This document shows, piece by piece, positions 16,509 through 24,472 of a stretch of 49,677 nt of DNA; the first letter of the stretch is position 1; the number at the start of each line of letters is the position of its first letter. The notes beneath the pieces are model-generated. The model had not been told where the DNA came from. It did no database searches and saw only the letters and a list, made by a program, of their open reading frames with translations. The translations under genes were made by a program, and so were the position numbers. The stretch covers positions 1 to 49,677 of the forward strand of contig CAZRQV010000012.1 in NCBI GenBank assembly GCA_964602445.1, read 5' to 3'. This DNA is from HGM12587 sp964602445. Lineage in GTDB: Bacteria; Bacillota; Clostridia; Lachnospirales; Lachnospiraceae.

Positions 16509-16895
16509 CTACCTCACTACAAAATCTACTTCTGAAGAACCTTCAATCCGGATCTCCACACGGTTTGGCAGACATACAATGCTGCGGCCGGCTTCCCGGA
16601 TCGCTCCGCTGTGGACACAGTCATTTCCCGGACAATCGGATGTTCCGATCCATACTTCTCCCTCTTTTACAATGATATGATTCGTATAAAGATCCTCTAC
16701 CGTAAATTCAGTATCCTGATCCAGCGGGATCTCCCGCAGAAGTTTTCCTTCCTGATACACCGCCGCGATGTTTCCGGCTTTGGAATGGGTACCTGTCCAG
16801 AATACGATTCCTGCAAGGACTGCACTGACTGCTACCAGCCCAATAGCGAAAAGATCGCCTTTACAAAAACGAAATCTGACTTCCTTTTTTTTCAC
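16509..16895 (-). CDS. NusG domain II-like extracytoplasmic protein, EetA-like
   Basis: A 128-residue protein with one N-terminal membrane helix (about 15-34) and an extracytoplasmic NusG-domain-II fold. The C-terminal signature is SDCPGNDCVHSGAIREAG followed by IVCLPNRVEI, giving three conserved cysteines. In Listeria and related bacteria this family is EetA of the extracellular electron transfer locus, paired with EetB. It is the first gene of the eight-gene operon. The start is GTG with AGGAGG seven bases upstream. A Rex-like operator lies 90 bases further up. It is not a transcription factor despite the domain name. Confidence 0.85.
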   Translation of the reverse strand: MKKKEVRFRFCKGDLFAIGLVAVSAVLAGIVFWTGTHSKAGNIAAVYQEGKLLREIPLDQDTEFTVEDLYTNHIIVKEGEVWIGTSDCPGNDCVHSGAIREAGRSIVCLPNRVEIRIEGSSEVDFVVR

Positions 16896-16984
16896 TTTAC
16901 GCCCTCCTTGTGCGGAACCAACTTTGCACTTTTCTGCATTTTCTGCAATAAAATCCAGTGTTTTGACTTCTTCTTGTCCTTAGT

Positions 16985-17002
16985 GTGTTAAAACTTTAAC
17001 AT
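16985..17002. promoter_or_regulatory. Rex-like operator upstream of the Eet/Rnf operon
   Basis: GTGTTAAAACTTTAACAT contains a perfect inverted repeat TGTTAAA-AC-TTTAACA (16986-17001). It agrees with the clostridial Rex consensus as I recall it, TTGTTAAnnnnTTAACAA, at all but the two outermost defined bases. It lies 90 bases before the EetA-like start, in the only sizeable gap in this stretch. Rex is the NADH/NAD+-sensing repressor of fermentation and electron-transport genes. The exact promoter elements could not be fixed. Confidence 0.6.
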
Positions 17003-17031
17003 TGTTATCTTAATATAGGATATGCTGTTTC

Positions 17032-18681
17032 TTAATATTTATTAAGAATCGGAAATTTCACGGTAATTACCGTTCCTTCCCGTTCCACACTTTCTACTGT
17101 AATTGTTCCGTGGTGATCTTCCACCACCTGTGCCACAATGGCCATACCGAGACCGGTTCCTTTTCTGGCCTCTTTGGTAGTAAAAAACGGTTCAAAGATA
17201 TGTTCCAGATTTTCCTTTGAAATTCCATATCCATTGTCCCGTACTGCTAAGACCAAAGATGCTTCTTCCTGTTTTGTCAATATTTCCAGAGTACCGCCTT
17301 TTTCTTCTAAGGCATGATAACTGTTCAGAATCAGATTCAGAAGCATCTGAGATAGCTGGGTTTCATTTCCCAAAATCTGTGCTTCCGGACATTTCAGCTC
17401 CAACTGAACATCGACTCCATTGGGGCGGGCAGATTTTGCTGCTGAAATCATTCGCCGTACCAGTTCATCCATGGAAACCGACCGGAATGCCGCTGCTGTA
17501 TTTTTTCCTGACAGATCTGATAGTCTTGAGATGACTGTTTTTGCTTTAGACGACATCTGATAAATTTCCAGCACCTCATCGTACAGTTCCGTATCATCCT
17601 GGGGAAGTTTTTCTAAAATCATCATACTGTAGCCCATGATCGGTGTCAGCAGGTTGTTAAATTCATGAGCAATTCCGGACGTTAAAATTCCCATCACTTC
17701 CAGCCGCTGGTGATGTGCCAGATTCTGTGTCTGACGGTTCAGTTCTTCCATAGCAGCATTCTTTTCTTTTAAAATCCGGATTTCTTTCAAATGATCCTGA
17801 CTGCTCTTCATCGTTTTCCACAGTAAAAAGAGCAGCAGTGCCATGCCAAAGACCAAAACACTGGCCATCACGAGAAAAAAGAGCACCGTCGCTTTCAAAG
17901 GCAGAATCTCCTGATCATAATTCACCGAAACTGCAATGGTAAAATATCCATTGTCCGACTGTTCTGCCGAAATTGCAGTCAGATCTGCTTCATAACATTC
18001 TCCGGTACTGTAAGAATGGGCTTCATAAAGCACACTTTCTCTGCTTCCCGTCTCCTGAAAATTCTGCATCAGACTCCATGGGGCAAATGCCGGATCGGAA
18101 GATTCCATCTCTGAAACTTTCCGGATCTGAACGGTTCCCTTTCGATTCTGAACAAGCATTAATCCCGACGGATCTAAAAAGTAAACCTGTACTTCTCCGT
18201 CAAGTGCTCCGATCAATGTTTGAAAAAACTCTGTCCCATAAAGCAGAAGCGCACACTCCGCACCCTGATCCGTCTGCTCTGTAAGGGCAAGATACACCGT
18301 TCCGTCACTCCCGATGCAGGGACTTACCGGACTGATCCGATTCTTCTCCTTCTTTTCCGGAAAATCATAGGAATTCTGTGTGATTGAATTTAGAATTTTT
18401 CCCTCTTTCATCCAAAGAACATCTGCAATCTCTTTTCCTTCTTCCAAATCTTTGGTTTCTATGATAAATTGCAGCCGCTCCTGATATCTTTCCAGCTGCA
18501 CCATCAGTGTCTGATCTACAGCCTCCGCCATTTCCCATAGCCGTTGATCCACGCTTTCTCTCACCAGAACATCGACTTTCCCAAACACCATCAGGATCAA
18601 AAAAAATCCGACAATTCCCAGCAGCAGCATTCCTCCGGCAATCCTGCTGACACCTGTTTTTTGCTCCTTATATTTCTCCAA
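17032..18681 (-). CDS. Sensor histidine kinase, membrane-bound
   Basis: A 549-residue kinase. TM1 lies at about 15-34, an extracytoplasmic sensor domain of the double-CACHE kind at about 40-260 (ligand unknown), and TM2 at about 266-288, followed by a short coiled coil. The phosphoacceptor box is LTSGIAHEFNNLLTPIMGY (His339), the NtrB-like type. The ATPase domain has LNLILNSYHAL (N box), DNGYGIS (G1), FEPFFTTK (F) and GTGLGMAI (G2). The start is TTG with GGGGGAG upstream. It is divergent from a response regulator gene, its likely partner, and its stop lies 136 bases before the Eet/Rnf operon. Control of that operon is possible but unproven. Confidence 0.92.
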   Translation of the reverse strand: MEKYKEQKTGVSRIAGGMLLLGIVGFFLILMVFGKVDVLVRESVDQRLWEMAEAVDQTLMVQLERYQERLQFIIETKDLEEGKEIADVLWMKEGKILNSITQNSYDFPEKKEKNRISPVSPCIGSDGTVYLALTEQTDQGAECALLLYGTEFFQTLIGALDGEVQVYFLDPSGLMLVQNRKGTVQIRKVSEMESSDPAFAPWSLMQNFQETGSRESVLYEAHSYSTGECYEADLTAISAEQSDNGYFTIAVSVNYDQEILPLKATVLFFLVMASVLVFGMALLLFLLWKTMKSSQDHLKEIRILKEKNAAMEELNRQTQNLAHHQRLEVMGILTSGIAHEFNNLLTPIMGYSMMILEKLPQDDTELYDEVLEIYQMSSKAKTVISRLSDLSGKNTAAAFRSVSMDELVRRMISAAKSARPNGVDVQLELKCPEAQILGNETQLSQMLLNLILNSYHALEEKGGTLEILTKQEEASLVLAVRDNGYGISKENLEHIFEPFFTTKEARKGTGLGMAIVAQVVEDHHGTITVESVEREGTVITVKFPILNKY

Positions 18682-18693
18682 AACTTCTCCCCC

Positions 18694-18722
18694 TTGTCAG
18701 TCCATTTCTTTTCGTTTATACT
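18694..18722 (+). promoter_or_regulatory. Predicted promoter of the response regulator gene
   Basis: TTGTCA (18694-18699) and TATACT (18717-18722) have a 17-base spacer. The -10 element directly abuts the -10 of the opposing kinase promoter. Confidence 0.7.
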
Positions 18723-18751
18723 AGCATAAATGATTCAAAAGGTTATGTAAA
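18723..18751 (-). promoter_or_regulatory. Predicted promoter of the histidine kinase gene
   Basis: On the minus strand TTTACA (18746-18751) and TATGCT (18723-18728) have a 17-base spacer. With the plus-strand -10 it forms the near-palindrome TATACTAGCATA. Confidence 0.65.
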
Positions 18752-18765
18752 GGGGGCGCAAATTC

Positions 18766-19449
18766 ATGGCAGATCAGGTATTGATCGTAGATGATGACGA
18801 AGCAGTCCGCACTATGTTATATAAAGTGATTCGAAGCAATGGGATTGAAGCCGATACCGCTTCCGGAGGCAGAGAAGGATTAGAGGCCGTTTCTCAAAAA
18901 ACTTATGATCTGATCCTGCTGGACATCAACATGCATGGAATGGACGGTTTTTCTGTCATTCAGGAAATCCGCGGACGAGGAATCAACACTCCTATCATCG
19001 TAGTCAGCGGCAGAGTAGAAGATTATGATATGCTTTACGGACTGGATATCGGTGCAGACGATTATGTGACCAAACCGTTCAATCCGGTCGTTTTGGGTGC
19101 AAAAGTCAAAGCATTGATCCGGAGAAGCAAAAATAATGGAACTGCTGCAAAAGATGTAATCACAGCCGGACCATTTCAATACAACACCAGTACCCTGCGT
19201 TTCTATAAAAATCAGGAAGAGATTTTATTATCCGCAAAAGAAAATGCAATGATGAAGCTCTTTATTGATAATGTAAACCGGGTATTTTCTAAAGATATGA
19301 TTTATGAACTGGTCTGGGGAGAAGCCATCATTGATGAGAATGCCATCATGGTATATATCAACCGGCTGCGGCAAAAAATCGAGGAAGATCCCGGAAAACC
19401 CAAATATATCCAGACTGTGCGGGGACTTGGCTACCGATTTGTACTTTAA
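18766..19449 (+). CDS. Response regulator, OmpR/PhoB family
   Basis: A 227-residue two-domain regulator. The receiver domain has the acidic pocket DDDE (9-12), phosphoacceptor Asp53 (LLDINMHGMDGF), Ser81 and Lys103 (TKPF). A winged-helix DNA-binding domain follows (about 130-227), ending QTVRGLGYRFVL, with the recognition helix in AIMVYINRLRQKIEED. GGGGG lies nine bases before the ATG. It is transcribed away from the adjacent histidine kinase from an abutting promoter and is followed by a strong terminator. Targets are unknown. Confidence 0.95.
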   Translation: MADQVLIVDDDEAVRTMLYKVIRSNGIEADTASGGREGLEAVSQKTYDLILLDINMHGMDGFSVIQEIRGRGINTPIIVVSGRVEDYDMLYGLDIGADDYVTKPFNPVVLGAKVKALIRRSKNNGTAAKDVITAGPFQYNTSTLRFYKNQEEILLSAKENAMMKLFIDNVNRVFSKDMIYELVWGEAIIDENAIMVYINRLRQKIEEDPGKPKYIQTVRGLGYRFVL

Positions 19450-19489
19450 TGGAATAATCGAACGATTCAAGTAATTCTAGAAAATTTAG

Positions 19490-19554
19490 AAGCTCCCGCT
19501 TCCACCACCAGACTGTCTGCATGCAATCTGCTGTGTTGGGAGCGGGAGCTTTTC
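19490..19554. terminator. Terminator between convergent response regulator and anti-sigma genes
   Basis: A 14-bp stem (left arm from 19490, right arm ending at 19551; one mismatch, core AGCTCCCGCT/AGCGGGAGCT) has a loop of about 34 bases. On the plus strand it is followed by TTTTCTT. On the minus strand an AT-rich tract follows, so it could serve both genes. Confidence 0.7.
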
Positions 19555-19566
19555 TTCCGTATAATC

Positions 19567-20739
19567 CTAATTTTTCGGTTCATAATAACGGATCGTAAAG
19601 GTTCCGTCTTCATTTTTGGTCATTGTTTGGAAAAGGGTACCTTCCAAGGTGCCATCCGATTCAGCTCCTGTGAACGCTTCCACACCAGCCTCATAAGTCC
19701 AGTCACCTACATAACAGCAATTCGTAGATTCTCCGTCCTCCGTCTGATAATATACATAGCCTTCTGCATCCGGCAGGATCGTCTGTGTTGATGCAGTTTT
19801 TTCTGCCGCACATTGTTCTACCTCACTCCATGCTGCAGCATTGGAATGTTCTGCATTCTGCACCTGTGCCAGCCAGCGATCTGCTTCCGGATTCCCGGTC
19901 AGGGATTCTTCTTCTGCTTCCTCTTCTTTCGGCACATTCAAACGTTCAAAATAGGCTTCTGCCTTCGTAGGATCTGCTTTTTCCGGATCCAGCGGGAGTT
20001 CAAATAACGCATTGATCCCTTCATATGCTGCTGTTCTGGTGTAGCATCCGGTTGTTTCGTCATATTGGAACGCATCGATTTCACTTCCAAAGCTTTCTAC
20101 AACGCCCAGAGAAACGCCCCGGTCTGCAAACATTTCCAGATTATCACATTCTAAAAGCTCATACTGCACGCCGTCCTGAACAAAACTTGTAATTCCTGCA
20201 TTCAATGTTCCGTTATTGACTTCCATAAATGTTTTTCCATGGATCAATGGGGAAACACAAAATATCTGATAATCATTTTCTGAAACCGAAGGCATCGGTG
20301 TTCCATCTGCTTTTCTGATCGCTGTTACTGCATAAGTCTTTTCTCCGTTCAGTTCCGCCACAGCCTCTGCATCTTCGACTGCCCCGATCAGGTCTTTTCC
20401 GGTAACCATTCCTAAAAAAGTAACCTCATACCCTGCCGTTATCTGCGTTTCTTTCACATTCTCTCCATCTGCCTGTTCAAATACTTCCGCCAATCTGCTG
20501 TTTTCATAAATCCTGTCTGCTACCTGAGAAGGTTTCAGATATTGATAAGCTGCATAAGCTGATACAGAACCAACCACTAACACACCGGCAATTGCAGCAG
20601 CAGCGACACCTGATTTCCATGTTTTTCGTTTCATATCGGTCATCTCCTTTGCCTGTTTTACGATGGACTGATTCAGTACATCTTCCGGAACAAACTCAGG
20701 AGTCAGTTTATTTTTTAAAAGGGGTTCCACATTTTTCAT
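19567..20739 (-). CDS. Probable membrane anti-sigma factor
   Basis: A 390-residue single-pass protein: a cytoplasmic N-terminus of about 45 residues, one membrane helix (about 46-66, GVAAAAIAGVLVVGSVSAYAAY), and a large acidic extracytoplasmic domain. It follows an ECF sigma factor gene with a one-base overlap (TGATG), the usual arrangement for a sigma/anti-sigma pair. The cytoplasmic part lacks the HxxxCxxC zinc motif of ZAS anti-sigma factors, so it would be of the DUF4179-like type seen in Clostridia. I use the ATG; a TTG one codon upstream is possible. The extracytoplasmic ligand or signal is unknown. Confidence 0.75.
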   Translation of the reverse strand: MKNVEPLLKNKLTPEFVPEDVLNQSIVKQAKEMTDMKRKTWKSGVAAAAIAGVLVVGSVSAYAAYQYLKPSQVADRIYENSRLAEVFEQADGENVKETQITAGYEVTFLGMVTGKDLIGAVEDAEAVAELNGEKTYAVTAIRKADGTPMPSVSENDYQIFCVSPLIHGKTFMEVNNGTLNAGITSFVQDGVQYELLECDNLEMFADRGVSLGVVESFGSEIDAFQYDETTGCYTRTAAYEGINALFELPLDPEKADPTKAEAYFERLNVPKEEEAEEESLTGNPEADRWLAQVQNAEHSNAAAWSEVEQCAAEKTASTQTILPDAEGYVYYQTEDGESTNCCYVGDWTYEAGVEAFTGAESDGTLEGTLFQTMTKNEDGTFTIRYYEPKN

Positions 20740-21248
20740 CAAAAATCGTCCTCCAATTCTTTTTCCAACTGTTTTCTTCCATGATATAACCTGCTTTTTA
20801 CCGTTCCCTGTGGAATTGACAACAGTTTTGAAATTTCTGCAATGGATAACTCTTCCATATAGTATAAAAGAAGCGGGATTCGCAGTCCGTCAGAAAGCTG
20901 TGCAATCGCTTTCCACAATCTTCTTTTTTCCTCTTCCGCTGTCAAATACTCAGAAAAATCCTGCCATTCCAAGACCCCTGCGGCAGCTTCCTCACCAACC
21001 TGCGGCGCGATCCTGTTTCTCCATGCAGTTTTGCGGACTTGATTTTTCCACAGCCGCAAAGCAATGGACAGCAGATAACTTTTGGGATTTTCCCCATATC
21101 TGATCTCTTTGATTTTTTTCATTGCTTCCAAAAAGGTATCCTGATACAGATCATCTGCGCTTTCTTTATTTCTCGTAAGATGAACACAAAATGAATAAAT
21201 ATCATTCCCATAGAGAGCGATGCATTGTTCCAGTTGCTGAATCGTCAT
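20739..21248 (-). CDS. ECF sigma factor, sigma-70 family
   Basis: A 169-residue extracytoplasmic-function sigma factor with region 2 (about 10-75: DIYSFCVHLTRNKESADDLYQDTFLEAMK) and region 4 (about 115-165: LSIAEISKLLSIPQGTVKSRLYHGRKQLEKEL), joined by a flexible linker. It lacks regions 1 and 3, as expected. It recruits RNA polymerase to a small regulon when released by the membrane protein encoded immediately downstream. A candidate self-recognised promoter lies at 21266-21292. Upstream, the divergent neighbour is cutC with its own sigma-A promoter. Confidence 0.93.
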   Translation of the reverse strand: MTIQQLEQCIALYGNDIYSFCVHLTRNKESADDLYQDTFLEAMKKIKEIRYGENPKSYLLSIALRLWKNQVRKTAWRNRIAPQVGEEAAAGVLEWQDFSEYLTAEEEKRRLWKAIAQLSDGLRIPLLLYYMEELSIAEISKLLSIPQGTVKSRLYHGRKQLEKELEDDF

Positions 21249-21265
21249 AATTGTTACTTCCCGTG

Positions 21266-21292
21266 TACACGAATTTTAAGACCTTTGATTCC
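21266..21292 (-). promoter_or_regulatory. Candidate ECF-type promoter of the sigma factor operon
   Basis: On the minus strand GGAAT (21288-21292) and CGTGTA (21266-21271) are 16 bases apart. This resembles the GGAAC-N16-CGT pattern of ECF-controlled promoters. The -10 part lies in a perfect palindrome CGTGTACACG (21262-21271). The leader would be very short, about 10-13 bases. Confidence 0.4.
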
Positions 21293-21376
21293 TGCTGATG
21301 TTTTTCACAGGATTTTTTGTCTTACACTGATACATTGTCATAAATTGTTCTTTGGTTCAAAATTTTTTGAAATTTC

Positions 21377-21405
21377 TTGAATCCTGTTCTGCTTGCCAAT
21401 ATAAT
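21377..21405 (+). promoter_or_regulatory. Predicted sigma-A promoter of cutC
   Basis: TTGAAT (21377-21382) and a perfect TATAAT (21400-21405) are separated by 17 bases. The leader to the ATG at 21440 is about 28 bases. Confidence 0.75.
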
Positions 21406-21439
21406 GATTGATAAATAGCATTCCAAGGAGTTGATTCTG

Positions 21440-22180
21440 ATGATTTTAGAAGTTTGTGTTGATTCTGTAGAATCCGCTGTCAATGCCGCGCAGGGCGGTG
21501 CTGACCGGATTGAATTATGTGGAGATCTGATCGTGGGAGGAACCACGCCTTCCCTTGCTTTATATGAACAGATCCGTGAAAAGGTCACAATTCCCATTCA
21601 TGTACTGCTGCGCCCTCGTTTCGGAGATTTTTTATACAGCGAAGAAGAAAAGGAAGTCTTGCTCCGGCAGGCAAAAATTTTTTCCAAGGCAGGAGCAGAT
21701 TCTCTGGTCATCGGATGTCTGACCGCTGACGGACAGCTGGACCTTGAAACAATGAAACGAATCATGGATGCCGGAAATGGTACTCCATGCAATCTGCACC
21801 GTGCTTTCGATATGTGCCGCGATCTGCATCAGGCATTGGAAGATGCGAAAAAACTGGACATCCGCTCGATCTTAACTTCCGGCGGCAAAGCCTCTGCCAT
21901 CGATGGAATCCAGACATTGGATCAGCTGAAAAAAGAAGCCGGAACCATCGACATTATGGCCGGTTCCGGCATGAATTCAAAAAATATTTCCTATCTGTTA
22001 GAGCACTCCTGCCTGACCGCATTTCATATGTCCGGAAAAATGACACTGCAAAGCAAGATGCAGTACCGCAACCCTCATGTCAGTATGGGACTGCCAAGTC
22101 TTTCCGAATATGAGATCCTTCAGACCGATGCCGAACAGATCCGTGCTGCAAAAAATGTTTTAATGTCCGCTTGCAGGTGA
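21440..22180 (+). CDS. cutC: CutC family protein
   Basis: A 246-residue TIM-barrel protein of the CutC family, first linked to copper tolerance in Escherichia coli; the biochemical activity is still uncertain. Recognisable stretches are EVCVDSVESAVNAAQGGADRIELCGDL, HVLLRPRFGDFLYS, ADSLVIGCLTADGQLD, LHRAFDMCRD, ILTSGG and IMAGSGMNSKN. I use the ATG at 21440 because AAGGAG sits nine bases upstream; the TTG at 21431 would have no spacing. It has its own promoter and is convergent with alaX, leaving two bases between stop codons. Confidence 0.93.
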   Translation: MILEVCVDSVESAVNAAQGGADRIELCGDLIVGGTTPSLALYEQIREKVTIPIHVLLRPRFGDFLYSEEEKEVLLRQAKIFSKAGADSLVIGCLTADGQLDLETMKRIMDAGNGTPCNLHRAFDMCRDLHQALEDAKKLDIRSILTSGGKASAIDGIQTLDQLKKEAGTIDIMAGSGMNSKNISYLLEHSCLTAFHMSGKMTLQSKMQYRNPHVSMGLPSLSEYEILQTDAEQIRAAKNVLMSACR

Positions 22181-22182
22181 TT

Positions 22183-23370
22183 TTAGAAAGTTTCCAGACA
22201 GGCTCTGATCTCTGCTTCTGTTCCTTTCAAAGATCCCTGCACCATCTGCGGCTTTCCGCCACCTTTTCCCTGAAACTGTGCATTCAGTATTTGTGCGATC
22301 TCCCGTACGTTTTTCGTACTGCTGCCGAGAATATATTGATAACCTTCTTTTTCATTGCCTAAAAATGCACCGCAAATACCGCCGCATCGTTCCATGGCGC
22401 CATTGACAAAATTTCGCATGGCAATCGAATCCATGGATTCCTCAAAAATGCAGACACAGGAATCCTGTGCATGGATCTTTTCTAACTTTTCCTGCAAATA
22501 AATGTTCTGAATCCGGTTTAACTGCTCTCTTAACTTCTGCTGCTGTTCCTGCAGATGCTGTACCGCTTCGTCCAGTTTCTCCGGCTTTGCCGAAAGCAAT
22601 GCGGAAACCTTTCCTGTCATCTGCTGCTTCTGCTGATAATCTAAGAGTGCCCGCATTCCGCAGACAATACTCAGACGACAGCCGCCCCGATGTCTTTCAC
22701 AGCTTAGAATCTTCAAAATCCCTACTTCCCCTGTAAATTTCACATGCGGCGCACAGCAGGCACAAAGATCCACTCCCGGAATTTCTACGAGACGTACCTG
22801 ACCTTCGATTTCAATCTTGCTGCGATAATCAAAATTTTCCAATTCTTCCTTCGACGGATAATGTACCAGTACCGGAAGATTGGCAAAAATCGCCTCATTC
22901 ACTTTTACTTCCACGTCCTGCACCTGCTCTGCGGTCAGTTCTCCATTAAAATCCAAGGTCGTGATCTCTGCACCCAGATGAAATCCCACATTATCATAAC
23001 CATAAATCCCATGAACGATTCCCGAAAGAATATGTTCACCGGTATGCTGCTGCATCTTTGAAAAACGCTCTTGAAAATCAAGATGTCCTTGTACCTGCAC
23101 TCCTGTTTCTAACGGAGCAGTCACTTTATGAAAAATGACCCCATCCTCTTCTACCGTATCGATTACCGGAATTTCATTAAGCCATCCCGTATCTCCTGCC
23201 TGACCACCGCCTTCCGGAAAAAATGCGGTGCGATCCAGCACCACATTCCACACAGATTCCTCTGCATTCTCACAAGATACGACCACTGCCTGAAACTCTT
23301 TCCGGCTGCTGTCTTCCTCAAATAATCTTTTTGTTGCTGTTTTTTGATTTCTCAACTGCTTTTCTGTCAT
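22183..23370 (-). CDS. alaX: AlaX-type alanyl-tRNA editing protein with DHHA1 domain
   Basis: A free-standing homologue of the AlaRS editing domain that hydrolyses mischarged Ser-tRNA(Ala) or Gly-tRNA(Ala). At 395 residues it is the long AlaX type. An N-terminal barrel contains DRTAFFPEGGGQAGD (about 46-60). The zinc-binding editing core has HTGEH (109-113) and CACCAPH (203-209). A coiled-coil stretch rich in Gln/Glu (about 262-300) precedes a C-terminal DHHA1 domain with GGICGAFLG and the glycine loop FQGKGGGKPQMVQG. All metal ligands are present, so it should be active. AGAGGAAAAG precedes the ATG. The gap before the next operon holds an inverted repeat (23402-23449). Confidence 0.93.
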   Translation of the reverse strand: MTEKQLRNQKTATKRLFEEDSSRKEFQAVVVSCENAEESVWNVVLDRTAFFPEGGGQAGDTGWLNEIPVIDTVEEDGVIFHKVTAPLETGVQVQGHLDFQERFSKMQQHTGEHILSGIVHGIYGYDNVGFHLGAEITTLDFNGELTAEQVQDVEVKVNEAIFANLPVLVHYPSKEELENFDYRSKIEIEGQVRLVEIPGVDLCACCAPHVKFTGEVGILKILSCERHRGGCRLSIVCGMRALLDYQQKQQMTGKVSALLSAKPEKLDEAVQHLQEQQQKLREQLNRIQNIYLQEKLEKIHAQDSCVCIFEESMDSIAMRNFVNGAMERCGGICGAFLGNEKEGYQYILGSSTKNVREIAQILNAQFQGKGGGKPQMVQGSLKGTEAEIRACLETF

Positions 23371-23491
23371 CTTTTCCTCTATCTTACTTTCCTAAACTGC
23401 TTTTCGTAAAATTCATTTGATCGCATATCATTCGCACTTCTTTACGAAACTGAGAGCCTGCAAGCACATCAGTAGTACTTCGACATAAATT

Positions 23492-23707
23492 TTATACAGA
23501 CTCCTCTGCCTGATATTCTAAAATATCCCCCGGCTGACAATCCAGTGCTTTGCAGATTGCCTCCAATGTAGAAAACCTGATGGCACTGACTTTTCCGGTC
23601 TTTAATTTTGATAAATTGACATTGGATACACCGACCCGCTCCGACAGCTCATTCAGGCTCATCTTCCGATCTGCCATCACTCTGTCCAATCTTGATATGA
23701 TTGCCAT
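23492..23707 (-). CDS. XRE/Cro-type helix-turn-helix regulator, YozG-like
   Basis: A 71-residue protein that is essentially one helix-turn-helix domain. The segments are DRVMADRKMSLNELSERVGVSNVNLSKLKTG (about 7-37) and then FSTLEAICKALDCQPGDILEY. This is the small clostridial regulator type usually encoded beside DUF2975 membrane proteins. It starts nine bases after the DUF2975 gene, so it belongs to the same transcript. It is a candidate for binding the dyad that overlaps the operon promoter at 24473-24529. Confidence 0.9.
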   Translation of the reverse strand: MAIISRLDRVMADRKMSLNELSERVGVSNVNLSKLKTGKVSAIRFSTLEAICKALDCQPGDILEYQAEESV

Positions 23708-23716
23708 CTTTCACCT

Positions 23717-24342
23717 CTATACTGTTTCATCTAAAAATTTCTGCAGCTCTGTTCCATACTGAAAAATATAGGATAATCCAAACACCACCAACGCTGCCAC
23801 CAAAAATGTCAGATCAAATCGAAAATCCAGCGTACATGATGCGATCTTCCGGCTGTCAAACAGGCTTGCGATCTGATACTCATGATACTGTATAAATTCA
23901 GTATACATTTTTGCAAGTTCCCACACAACTCCCTGCAGCAAAATAAAAACGCCCAGTTTTTTCAGATTTTTATGAACACTCTCCTCAAAAGGCTGCGCTT
24001 CTTTCATCGGCTGAACGATTTTTCGCACCACCTTTGCCATGAAATAAAATAAAACAGAAAAAAAAGCACTGCCAAAGAAAGCGTGGATACGATCAGCCTT
24101 ATGATCGATGCATCACCAGAAGTCCGGTATGCTGCATATTCCAACTGCGGCTGAAGTTCTACATACCCCAGCGAAATTCTGGAATATTCATCCAATTGAA
24201 AAAACACATCCCGGTCAAATAATGCGGCTATTATTACCACAAAACAAGCAATACTGGCACATACCCCTGCAATAAAATAAATGATTGCGGCCACTTTCGC
24301 CACACGATCTACATTAACTGCAAATTTTTTAATCTTCTCCAT
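23717..24342 (-). pseudogene. DUF2975-type membrane protein gene split by a frameshift
   Basis: Two overlapping reading frames together make one DUF2975-like protein. The upstream frame (24342 to 24004) encodes two membrane helices (about 16-41 and 82-100) and then runs out of frame into WQRWCEKSFSR. The downstream frame (from 24040) continues with MAKVVRKIVQPMKEAQPF, a charged stretch expected right after the second helix, and two more helices. The break maps to a run of eight T on the minus strand (24058-24065). Nine T would give one protein of about 208 residues. This may be a real inactivation, phase-variable slippage or a sequencing error. The family assignment is by pattern. Confidence 0.7.
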
Positions 24343-24472
24343 ACTATACCTTACCCTTTCTCCCTAACTATCGGATTTCCCTATGCGTTTTTCCATATCC
24401 TGCGCGGAACGATTTTAATCTCATAGAAAATCTTTCATTTTCATACCGTAACAAGAGCTCTCATACAAAAAA

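Noticed and set aside
16509..16895. Treating the NusG domain II protein as a transcription factor
   Set aside because: It has a membrane anchor, conserved extracytoplasmic cysteines and Eet neighbours.
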